Assembly: GCA_038496675.1 (NCBI GenBank)
Contig: CM076652.1
Span: 10,212,252-10,276,251 of the forward strand
Reading direction: 5' to 3'
Length of the DNA: 64,000 bases
Source: Rachycentron canadum
Taxonomy: Eukaryota; Chordata; Actinopteri; Carangiformes; Rachycentridae
The notes beneath the pieces were generated by a model. It saw only the letters and a program-made list of their open reading frames with translations, was not told where the DNA came from and searched no databases. This document shows positions 11,696 through 24,200 of this stretch, in pieces; the first letter of the stretch is position 1, and every line of letters starts with the position of its first letter. A program made the translations under genes and the position numbers.

Positions 11696-14020
11696 TTTGA
11701 AAAGGATAGGGATAAATAAGTGAAATTCAACCTGTAATAAATAGACGTTATGCTGATGAGAGGGAAATGAAAAAATAAATGATTATGAGCAACCTTTCTT
11801 GTGCTAATTGCAGGTGATTTCAGTGTTTTGCAGTCTTGAGAGAAACAGATCTTCAATCTTCTTCATTTCAAGTGTGTGTGGCTTTTGAGATACAAAGCAC
11901 CTAAGTGAATGCTGGTCCCAAACTGATGATGAGGAGTTTTCAATAATTGCTTCTTTTATCTTTCCCCAGCCTAAATGAAGCAATAAGTCCACTTGACACG
12001 CAAAACATAAACCATTAGCCCCTCCACCCACCGCCTAATTAAACCTTTGCCACTTTGCCATCAACACTAAATGAGTGGTCAGAGGTAGTGGCCAGTTCAG
12101 GTCAGATTCCTCTGTTTTTTCATGTCCCATGTTCACACTCTCAGAGGGAAGCGGGTGCATGCCACCCAGCAGTCCTACGCCTATTAATAGCTGTGAGGGA
12201 TGGAGTCGGGGGCAATCGGGATGGCGTGTAAATTTAGACCCTCCCCCCCTGGATGTTCCGTTGATGTCATAAGCATGACCTCTGACCCAGGAGCCTGGCT
12301 GCCATAAGGCCCATGTTGAACTTGAATTCCAGGTGTCCAAATGCAAGCGTGCTCTAACAAATATATGCATACACTTATTTACAGACTCATGCACTTGTAA
12401 ATTCCAGTAAACAGTTTGAGGCAAAAAGTTGTATAAATATGTCACCGCAGATTCTAAGAACTCTGCTCATCCCTTCAATGTGCAAAGCTTAGACCATCAC
12501 ATGACAACTGACTGTGGAGCCTCATTGTCTTTCATGCTCAAACTTGGTGTGTAAATAGAAGTTGTGGTTGTTTACTGCTAGAAACAAAGTAAGAAAAGAA
12601 TCATGTCATGTCTCATTTTCACACGCTGATTTCCAGAGATCTTGAGTCAACTGCAGTTGGAGTGGGGTGACTTATCCAGTGCCCTGCCCCTGCCAGAGTT
12701 ATGTGATGGATCGGGGGAGGGCTGACATGCATAATCGGGGACGGGGGCAACTGATCTAAAAGGTATGTCAGCCGACAGTCTTGGGATATCTGGTGCACAG
12801 CACCGCGGAAGACCTTAACCTACAAACACAACAACATTGTTCAAGCTATGATTCCTCTTGTCTTATTTTTGGGTCCAATAAAGTTGTTGTTGGATACCAA
12901 TAGAGCCATGACCATGTTACAGTAAGAACTGTGTTGAAATAAAGGTGATAGTGACACTGAATTTAAATTAGTCAACATGGTCAGCGTACAGCTTAGGTTT
13001 CAGAAAGTCATGATAAAGGATATGTTTCTGTGAGAGCTCAGAGTTGAGTATTGTTTTTGTATTGTACAACCACATGTCTGTACATTGACTCAGCAAGCAC
13101 ATTTCTTGTCAAAGAGTGTGAGTCAAACAGTAGTCCAACTATAATATGTCGACATTACAACTACGACAATAGATGTTGACAGTCCAAATGCCAACAAATG
13201 CCACTTTCGTCCAGTCACACCACCACCCGCTAGCCTTGAGGCACTCATAAACAGCATTCCTGCCCTCAAATGTCTTCTGCACAGCATATGAGCCACACAG
13301 CACCTTAAACTTCACACAATCTACAATAGAAGCCATTAAGATATAATACAACACACTAGAATATATAGCACACTCTTCTATTGTTTCACATTATGTATTG
13401 TTTTGTTTGTGATTCTCCACAAGCACAATAAATCACATGCACAAAATGTGTCAATAAAGCTAATAATAAACTGAACAAGCATCATACAAGCAAAACAATC
13501 TCTGTCAGTTATGAAATTTTGGACACTGTATACAGGTTAGCCCCTAAATTAGTGTAACATATCCAGGCCAGTGTGTCTCTTCCAAAGTGTGTTGAGATTC
13601 AAGTAGTCAAGTTAAGTATGTATGTTTTCCAGAGCAACGTGAAATTGTGGTTACACTGTAAATAAATATTTAGCCTGACAACACAGAGAGAATGAAAGGG
13701 ACAAATTAATTTAACAGGAGTGAATATAGCAATAGATTATAGAGATTATATATTAGATATTGATACATATAGATTTTATATATGTTGATTTTCAATTATG
13801 CAAGATAACACACCGACACATCAATTTTTGTAGTTTGTGTCATTCACTAGATCCATATGCTGTTGTTTTATAGCATGTACTAGATTTACTAAGATTCAGT
13901 TTGGTTTGTCATGGGATCATGGGATACCCTTTTCTCCATTTATACTTTAAAACTTAGTGTCCTAGCAGCCTAAAGGTAATTAATTCATTAATTAAATGTT
14001 GTTTTGCTGGAGGTAAAGTG

Positions 14021-14042
14021 GATCATCATCATCATCATCATC
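14021..14042. repeat. (ATC)n short tandem repeat
   Basis: Seven consecutive ATC units. Confidence 0.85.
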
Positions 14043-14379
14043 GTTTAAACTGAATAAACTAGAAAAACAATCCCTACAAGTCCCTGAATCCAGCTCAAAT
14101 CTTCAAAACCAACTGCTTTATTCTGATTCCAGGGATAATTGAAATAAGTTGAACTTTTTAAAAATCTATTATCAACCTCTTAGTCAGTTATTAGTCAACT
14201 AAACTAAATACACAGTGCACGAGGACTGAATGAGAGAGATACTTCGCTACCAACACCTTTGGACTGATGTCTGATACTCAGAAATCCGTTTCAGACATCG
14301 CTCTTTGCTCTGTATTAAGATGTTTAACATCACAAGATCACATTTGGATAAAGCATGGCAAGTCTCCCGACCTTGCCAT

Positions 14380-15035
14380 GCCCAATTGACGCCCCTCGCC
14401 GTGTACCAAACCACCGGATGACAAGCCTTCACAGTCTTTACGCACGGAGAGCGCACGGGGAGTTTGCGAGCACACGGGATGGGTGGGGGGTCCCTCACTT
14501 ACAGGCTGTCCGTGGCCTCCTCGCCCCGGCGGGCTGCTGCAAGACTCTGCCAAACCTTCCTGGTCCCCCATTTCCCTCTCTCTACCTTTCCTCTGAAGAA
14601 ACAACCCGGCGTTACGTCAGAAAGTGCAGGGCAAGCAAGACAGCGTCTTAGGAGCTATTCGTAGGCATTGCTGCCAAACCCGGCTTGGGGCTGCTCACGA
14701 GCTCATTGCAGCCAATGCAATTTACAATTCCAACTCTTTTAAAACTGCAGCAGTATGTGGTAAGTCAATTATTCATTCATACTGTTTTATTTTCCCGCTG
14801 GGATTTTTTTTTCTCACAGCTTTCTTCACATGACAGGTCTCTGTTGCTGGCACAATTGCGCAAAAAAACCCCAACAGTGTAAACGGTGTAAAGATAAAAA
14901 AAAAAAAAAGTAGGCTGGTTTATCCCGTAGCCTCACTGAAAACACCATGACATGATGAAGCAACAGAGATTTTTGACGCACAGAGGTTTCTGCAGCATTT
15001 TTTGTGTTTGATTCTTTGCTGATCTCAAAAACAAC
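14380..15035 (+). promoter_or_regulatory. Probable promoter and 5' UTR of the GH31-like gene
   Basis: The sequence becomes G+C-rich with several CG dinucleotides from about 14380 to 14720, then gives way to sequence directly before the ATG at 15036. A possible donor (TATGTG|GTAAGT, about 14759) and acceptor (TTCTCACAG, ending 14819) would remove a very short intron; I cannot decide whether it is used. No clear TATA box was found. The role is inferred from position and composition. Confidence 0.35.
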
Positions 15036-17076
15036 ATGCCCCACGCTCGAAATAGGAACCCTAGCCCCATCCCAGAGGTAACATGGGACACTGGATTGAA
15101 GGAGATGAACGAGACCTGGAAAGGAGCTATCGCCTGTCTCGGGGTGGCCGTCTTCTTCGTAATGACCATCGGGATCATATACTGGCAAGTGGTGGACCAG
15201 CCCAACAAGAACTGGATCCTCAGGGGCACTTTTAGCGGACTGATCTGGGAGAGAAGAACCCACTCGCTGGTCATACAGACCCTGACGGAGGAGAAGACCT
15301 ATGTGGAGATAGATGTCGGGAACGTGGGGAACCCCGACATCGAGGTTCCCTTCGTGAGGAACCTGTGCTGGCTGAATAAAACGGAGTTCTGCTACACATG
15401 GGACTCGGTGGCCGAGGTGAAGATCTCGCTGGAGGTGAATGAGGAGACGGAGACGGAGTGCTACAGTATGACTTGGGCGCCGGTGCACTGTCATGTGGAG
15501 CTGAAGGTAGGCTCTCTCTCCCAGGGTGCACCCAAAAAAGAGCACCTTCTTCATGTGCGCGTGGTTGTGCATCACTGCTGGTGATACTGCTGCATAATAT
15601 CGCAAAAAAAATCTGGCAAAACGTGTAATTCAGCAGACACCTACTCATTTGATCGTCTTATACAGGAGGGGTTTGTTTTTACTGGACACCTGTTTATATC
15701 AATATGACGAGACATCAGACGTATAAAAACTGGTATTTTTGCAGCAGAGGTTAGGTTAGGTGATTTCGATTAAAAAAAAAAAACATTTTATTTTGGTAAT
15801 TGCATTTTGTTGGATTTGTTGTTTTTAAATTTTAAACAGTTTCTTAAACTAATGCCACCTATTAAATTAAATTAAAACAGTGCACACTAGCAACGGCTGA
15901 ATGACTCGTGAAATTAAATGAAGTTAGACAAAAAAAAAAAAAAAGGTTTGTGTGATGCTCTCATCTCTTTCCCCGTTTGCAGCCCTTGGTTAAACTGCAC
16001 TGGGCAGAATTCATTTCGTGTTAAATCTGCCTTGTCACAGTTGTTGTGCATTTTTACATGCACAGTACTTACTGTACTCCCCCTCCTCCCCCTTTCCACC
16101 ACCCTCCCCCACCCCGCCTTCCTCCAGCTTAATTATCAAAGGCATTTAACTATTGGGATGTTTGGGGAGGTTAATCTGTCCCCATTGGAACATTCCTCGC
16201 CATAACTCCCTGTCATGTGGCACGACTGCTCACAGAAAATCTTTCGCCTTTATTTTTCCAATTTCCAAAATCCTGCCCAGTGCCTCTCAGGTGACCCGTT
16301 GGCACCTGTTTTTGAAACTCTTTAACAGAGAGATTTGCTGACATGAATTATATGGGCCACATGTCATGTACATCACACAGTCTATCACTCCATGCCCTGG
16401 ATTCCTGCATTAAAGTAAGAGCAATGACTGTCTGAAAGAACCCTACAAAATGTGGTAGCATTGGAACAATTTAAAGTCAAATAAACCCACTCATAAATAA
16501 AATTGACATCTTTAGTATGTGCTCTTAAATACTGTTTCAAATAGTCGCTAAACAATGGTGGGGTGTGTGTTTCAGGGTGTCAAACCTAACCACATGAAAA
16601 TTGCATTTTCTTTTACCCTCTGTTGTCTAATGTGGCTAATGTGGCTCGCAACTGTACCATTCATTTATTTTTTTGTATTTCCTGTTGTACATAAACCTTT
16701 TCAAGTGAAGTCTGTGCTGTATCAGTTCTGCATGTCCATTTACTTTTCCGGTCTTTTTCTAGCTCTTTCCTTTCCTTATGTGTCTTTCTCACACTGTTTG
16801 TGTTTTTGTGTGTGATTGTAAATGTGTGTCTGTTTGCGTGCACACGTGCAGGACTGCTTCTCTATGACCAATGTGTCCTGGTATGGCGGAGCAAGTGTCC
16901 GGGGTCAGACGTGGCCGATCAACGATCAAAATGCCACCACGCAGGCCTTCATCGTCAGCGACCTGAAGGACAATCCCTCTGGCTTCGGCTCTGCCCTGGA
17001 ACGTTACTTCCTGGGCTCATCAGGTCAGAGGTCATGGCTGGGGTTAAACCAGTCGTATCAGCTGAGGGCTTACTTT

Positions 17077-17107
<31 letters not shown>

Positions 17108-18177
17108 NNNNNNNNNNNNNNNNNNNNNNNNNNNNNNNNNNNNNNNNNNNNNNNNNNNNNNNNNNNNNNNNNNNNNNNNNNNNNNNNNNNNNNNNNNNNN
17201 NNNNNNNNNNNNNNNNNNNNNNNNNNNNNNNNNNNNNNNNNNNNNNNNNNNNNNNNNNNNNNNNNNNNNNNNNNNNNNNNNNNNNNNNNNNNNNNNNNNN
17301 NNNNNNNNNNNNNNNNNNNNNNNNNNNNNNNNNNNNNNNNNNNNNNNNNNNNNNNNNNNNNNNNNNNNNNNNNNNNNNNNNNNNNNNNNNNNNNNNNNNN
17401 NNNNNNNNNNNNNNNNNNNNNNNNNNNNNNNNNNNNNNNNNNNNNNNNNNNNNNNNNNNNNNNNNNNNNNNNNNNNNNNNNNNNNNNNNNNNNNNNNNNN
17501 NNNNNNGGGGGGGGGGGGGGGGGGGGTAGTTCTTCCTCACACTTATGTCTGATACAATGAGAGAGACCTTTTCTCGTCTTTGAAGGGTCAACAGTTTTTC
17601 CACACTTACCACTTGTACTGGCACAAGGGCTTGGGAAATCTGACCCCACATCAGCGGGTATACGATGTGTGGCGTGAATCCCAGGGCATGAGGGAAGCCC
17701 TGTGGATGTTGTTGTGTTTTCTTACCCCCCTTCCCCTGAACATGCCCGCCACACCCATCACTCATTGACATGTTTGTTTGTGTTTGAGCTGAGAAAAAAG
17801 GTCCAACCACCTCCTGAACCAGCATCTCCAAAACACAAACCACCGACTGGAAAGGACGGCTGGCCCACAAATAGACTGTAACACAATACTGTCTGTGGCG
17901 TCTCAGTTTTATTAATTTAGAGATTAGACTACAAAGGGACGCAAACCACCTTTAGCATCTTAAATTAACTCTTAGGGATACTGGGGTAATTGCCTTTTGT
18001 TTCTAATAAAAGGGCAGGTTGGATCAGGGCCCTGCTGACTCTTAAAACTGGCCAGGTTATTTTGGGGGTGTTAGATTTTATGAAGGGGGCAAAGGGGGGA
18101 GGCAGGGACCACTGGCGGATGTGAATGGTTAATCTGAGTGATGAAGAACGTTTGTGGTGTGTGTGTGTGCACGCACA

Positions 18178-18228
<51 letters not shown>

Positions 18229-21200
18229 TCGTGTGCGCGTGTACATGAGTGTTAGCTGGTATAGCATAATGTTATGGTTGTAATTAGAACTAAAAGAAGT
18301 TGCAAAACAAACATTGCAACACATATTTTGAGATATATATATATATATATACTCAATATGTTTGTTAGCTTGTTGAGGAAGTGTTGAGTGTGTGTGTGAG
18401 TAGCCACAACATTTAAGTGCCAACATTATAACTTCAGTGATTCATTCGCATTAACTTCATTCATTCACACAGTCACCGAAACAAATATACACCATGCCCA
18501 GATACACTCATACACATTTTGGGATCATATGCAACACAGTGGCAGACTTAATGAGAGAGTCACATGACTGAAATCCCTCTTCCACCTTGTTACAGGACAG
18601 CAGTAATTATCAGGACCTTATAACCCTTTGTTTCTGTGTTCAGCTTTGAATAGAGAAAAAACACACACACACACACACAAATACATGAGATGAGATACCA
18701 ATGAGAACAACTGTTTGAACGTTGCCAAGTAACCACACACATACATAATGTACATGGCTCCAAACATAGCAAACTGATGCTGAGCAATGACAATGGTGCC
18801 TGTTGGAGCATTGAAGGTATATATAACATCATATCTTACTTTAAAGTTCAAGGATGTTTTTCACGACCAAAGATTTATTGAAAATTGTACAAGGCTACTT
18901 TCTTTTTGATGATCAGATGAAATTAATGTTTAAAATGATATAGATGGTGCTGGACAGGGCAGATTATGTCTCCTCCCCCTTCTGCTCAATCCTGAAGCTG
19001 TCATTGTTCAGATGTGACATAAAGTATCAGATCACTTCTGTTCCACAGAGCACAACCTGAAGCTATGTGTTTGTCACTCTCCATACTAACATTTATGATA
19101 TATATATACACACACGCACACATAGTTTCATTATACATTAGCAGTAAACACATCTGGATTTGAATCCAGTTGAAACCTAATTATATTAATAATGCCAATA
19201 TTGCATAGTTACTAGCATACTCTACAGTTTGCTGTATGATCCCCTCAGTTGACTGATCCTCTTAGTGCAGGAGTGGATATATGTCCCGCCTGCGGTCTCC
19301 TTATTGTGTAATGCACTTTGGAAAATAAGACACATCAGATCCTCTTGTTATCTTGAATAAAATCTCGTACAAGCAGCACCAGACTCCTGCAAAATAACAA
19401 CACAAGCGTCTGTGTTCATGTTGCACACCAGACCGGTTTACTACTCGGTAAATATCGTTGCATTTGCCACCCTCTTCTTTAAAACAGCTCTGACAAAAGT
19501 ATAACCTGAAACCTCATATTTTAAATTGTGACATGTCTGTGGGTGAGATGAACAGTGTAATGTGGAGTTATAAGTGTGTTACTGTTGTGGTTAATAGTAG
19601 TGAGACAGGAAACAATTATAGCAGCTTTTATGGAAAAAAAACTCCACAAGTTATAGTAAATAAGATCATTAAGGGAAATTGTGAGTTTATACAGGCATGT
19701 GAAGATTTAATCAGATTTTTGATTTTTTTCTCATTTAACAGTGAAGTGGTATTATTTTTCAATGTAAACAGACCAAATTTAGCTCAACACAACTCCAAAA
19801 CACATAAAAATTCAAATTAAGTGTTATTTTTATGAAAACACAACTGTACATTCAATATAAGTATTAAAGTTAAACCAAAATGAAATACTGTATATTAGCA
19901 TGTGCAGTTTCCTCACAAGAAAAGTTACTTTAAGCATGCATGGGTAATACACTAATAGGGTCCACAAACGTGTTGTTGTGACGCAGTTCCACAGAACTCA
20001 CAATTTGACACTCATAGGTAAAGAGTTCAGAAGAGAAAGCACTTCTCTTGGGTTAAAAAAGAAGTGCATTGTTGTTTGTTTTCCCCCAAACAGACTGAGG
20101 AAAGGCAGTACTCCAGCAGTAATAAAAAAGCATAAGAGTCGCCACTTCTTCATAATTTTGGTGAATTTATTTCATATTTAATCGACTGACAAATCTGTTT
20201 TGGCACAACAACTTTTCCCCTGAATCTACCTATGGGGAAACAAACTTATTTCAGTTGTAATGTTAATATTAAGTTTCACAGCTGCATGAACCCCATGACT
20301 GTCAGTGATATTTTCTGTTGTACATGTGAGGCGTGGTGTGTGCATTGGACCTGTCTTCACTGACTCTAGTTAGTCATAGGGACACATTATAAATGTGGTG
20401 GGGGAATATGGAGCGTGACTGATATTACTAACCTAAGAGGGCTCCTGGGGACGGTAAAAGAGCAAGACAGACAGACTGAAACATACAGCAACACAGCAAA
20501 CAAAAGGCTGCATACAACACAATAATGGGTGATATTAAAGAGAAGAAGGGAAACACAGTGGCAAAGTAAAGAAGAGGTAGAGAAGTAAAGCAGAGAGAGA
20601 CAGGAGAGAGAAGATATATGCAACCATGCAGTAGAGTGACATTTGAGAGTGTTGCCAACTGGAGGAACTTGTCATAGCCCCACCTGTCTTTATCCATACA
20701 AAAACAACTGGGCTACTAAGGACAGATTATATATCACTGAACCCACATCCTGCATTAAGAATATAAGAAGAAGCCCTGTCCCAAAGCTTTAAGAGCTTAT
20801 TCCTACCTTTACTCAACCCAAGATCCTGACAACACAATTTTACATGTCATAGCAAACTATCTGTAGACATGTAGATACCTTTAGTCAAATCACATGACAG
20901 CAATCATGTGCTGGTTTGATAAAATAATAGAGGGACAGGACAGTACGTGACAGGACTTGTCTCTGTGTCCAGCTCCTGAACAATAAATTAAGTGAATTGT
21001 TGATTCACATAGACTCACCTATTGTTTTTACTCATTACTCACTTGCTCATAAATCATAAGTGCAAATGATTTTATCTATCTATTTAGTAATTATCCTTTC
21101 AGATTCACAATTTTTGAAACTAAACTAACAAAAAGAAAAAAATATTTCAGAGAGTTTATTATTTTTTGGTTTTATCTATTGATTTTTTTTAAAGCTTGGA

Positions 21201-24200
21201 ACAAAAGTAAAATCCTTCATGTTCAGTATTTGGCGGTAAAATATTCATGATTCATCTGTCATTGTTTTTTTATGCTCAAGCATGTTTCTCTACTACTTCA
21301 AAGTTATTTTCACATTTAAAACCTTCAGTTAAATAATGGTTAATGAAATAGCACAGCCATGCTAACATTAGCTACATATTGGAACATGCACAGCACATGG
21401 AAACAAGTCTTTTCTTTCACTGACTAAAAATAGTTGCACTGATAGAAGTGGCTGCCTAATTATTTTCTTTCCCTAAAATTCAAAAATTAGAAATAACAAA
21501 ATAATTAAAATGATTAATTGAACTTGAATTTGACATTTGTGAACAAAACAACCTTATATAGTAGTGAGTACCCTGAGAAGGACATATAATTTGTTTGTTA
21601 CATTTAATTTTTTCACCCATTTGCATTGATTATTTTAATAATTTGATTTATTTTATTCATTAGGTTCTGCATCATCATATATGGGATATTTGTACCCTAA
21701 TGAGGAGCATATTTCCCAGTCTATTTACCCTTAAATATAGTTCTCTCCATTCTCTTGTTCACGCTCCATTTTTCATCATCCACATGCAGATACTGTTCAT
21801 TTACATCAGACAGATAACTCATCAAACTACTCGTCCCATTAAAAATAAGGTCTTGGAGAGATCTTGTTTGCTTTCAGTAAGAGAGTAATAGTTATTACTT
21901 TGACATTTATCTACCGTGTCTTCATATCTGCTTTTTTCCCCCCCTGCTAGCCTTTGTAAAGGGAGTATGAGAGATTAGAATCAGCTATCATTTCTGCAGG
22001 ACCTTACGTTATTAGACCACCTCTGACATACATATGCACAGGTTCTCTGCATATGTGTCCATATGTTTATTGCTTCATTTTCTTTCTCTCTTTCTTTAGT
22101 TCTATGGTCTCTCCATCTTTTTTCTTAGTATAATCTTTTCTCTCCTTTGCCTCTCTATTTCCCTTTTCTTTGTTTCTATCTCTGACTCAATCTTTCCATC
22201 CAAAGAAATGATATTTTACTGCTCCTACCCATTTGTTGTCGTTCTCTTGGAGGAAACTATCCAAGCACAAGACACAGATAGGGATGAAAGTTATATAACT
22301 GTCATGAATTTAGATAATGATACTTAATCAAGTTTATTTGATACAACAGAGTTGTATTTATTCTGACATGAATGAGAACAATACAATAAAAATTTATTCC
22401 CATTATGGTGCTTAAATAATACAAATTACACACAAAACATCCACTGGAAAGAAGCAATATTAGCTATTACTTAGTAACGGACAATAGCTTATTGTTCTTT
22501 TATTGATCTGAATAGTTTCACATTGATTATTTCTTCGTTAGTCTTTATGTCAAACCAAGATTATACATTAAGAGAAATAAATGCCTGCAATATTCTGCCT
22601 GCATATATAAGGAAAACAAACAGCATTGAAAAAAGCAATCCTCTGTGTTACCCAGTGGGTCGCCAGGAGGAAAACCTTGACTCTCCCGGACAAGTAGGAG
22701 GTGAAAAGCTTTTAGAATGACTCACTTAGCCAACTGAAGTTTTTTTCAAAAGCAGGCTGTCACCCCCTGTATGAGCTACTGTATGAAATTCATCTGACAG
22801 AATTTTCCACAGTCAATATCTTGCCTAATACTTTCCATCAAGGACATCAAGCAAGAGACAATAGAGAGAGAGACTATTTAAATGTAGGGCAGCTTCTGTC
22901 CACTAATGTAATTACAGTATTTACAGTATCACAACCTTGTCTATAAACACAAGCCATAGTCTGTTTTTTTTCTTTCTTGAATACTGAACTGAATACCTTT
23001 TGAAAAACACTGTTTCAGTGAGCATTTCTGTACTAGAAATTAAGACAAAATTAGTGCTGAACTACATCACCAGCTGAGACTGAAAAAAGAGAAATTGATT
23101 AAGGAAGAATATGTGAATGCAGGTACTCCTCTCATCTACTGATATGCAGAAGGATGCAGTTTTGTTTGTAATATTTGTACATAATGCAGTGTCTCACACT
23201 TCAAAAAATAAAACTGACTGATGATAGGAATAGAGCAGAGAATCTCTGAGTCTCTTTAGCGTTTCATTATTTTTTCAATAAGTGGGATTGGAAATTTACT
23301 ACCATGGCAAGATCCCAGTTTTGTGGCCATCAATTTCTTGAGGTTGGGCACAGAAACTAAGTTTCCATTGTTAAGGAAATAAATGCCTGAACACACAGTC
23401 TCCCTCACACACACACACTTAATGTTTCAATGCACATTTTTATAACCGCTGTCAGGTCTGTAAGTTTGTGTGCAGGTGTCATAAATATGACAGGTAAGAG
23501 TGAAGTCTGGTCCACAGCAGCAGGGAGTCAGGCAGCAGCCTTTTGCTCCAGACCAGCCACTATCTGAGGGCTGAGACGCCACTTTAAAACCCTCCTGACC
23601 CATCGGAAGGTGTATGGGGTCACCGCCGCTACCACCTCCCAACATTCAGCTCAGACTGAGCAAGAGGAAGTGCAGAAGCTTTATGGTTCTATAAGCCCAG
23701 CTCTGTTTTTTTGGAAGTCCACAGTTTCCCATTAAAGAAAGAGTGTGTGAATGTGTGTGAGAACATGTGTGTGAGGAGGCGATCCGAGGTTGGATTCATT
23801 TGTGTGTTCTCTCAACAGTTGTAAAACCAAAAAGCATGTGTGTGTCTAATCATTCAAATCTGCCAAGCAAACTTCATTCACTTTTACCTTTGCATATCTG
23901 CTGCTTTGAAGGTGAGCGGATGCAGTCAGTCAGGCGTATAATTTCACTTTTGAGAGCTAGTGGAAAATATTTCGGGGGAAGCTTGCAGTGTTTAAGGAAT
24001 TGTTCTAAAAATAGGGTCCCCCCTCACTTCCCCTTTAACTCCTGAGCTCCCCACCTTGGCTGTAACTCAAACCTGCTTCACTTTCTTTAAATAACACTTA
24101 TTGATTCCTGCTCCTGTCTGGTATACACATACAGAGATACTATTCAGTCAAAGATGCATGTCTGTATCACTGTACTCATATAACCAGGGTTAGGAGTTCA

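Larger units (their letters stand above)
7651..14300. other. Intergenic region between mrpl23 and the GH31-like gene
   Basis: No coding exon recognised. It holds TG microsatellites (about 8618-8667 and 10288-10330), two diverged dispersed repeats (about 9285-9400 and 11300-11695) and a short ATC run at 14021-14042. The stretches at 9680-9990 and 12070-12330 are richer in G+C and could be conserved non-coding elements, but this cannot be judged from one sequence. Confidence 0.5.

Noticed and set aside
12035..12445. 136-codon minus-strand frame in a G+C-richer stretch
   Set aside because: No recognisable protein; could be a conserved non-coding element, but one sequence cannot show that.
14826..15648. 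Antisense open frames of 259 and 125 codons over exon 1 of the GH31-like gene
   Set aside because: They are complementary shadows of a clear coding exon and show no family resemblance.
17044..17870. Long open frames through the N run on both strands
   Set aside because: They exist only because N codons cannot be stops; the flanking residues are encoded by TG and G repeats.
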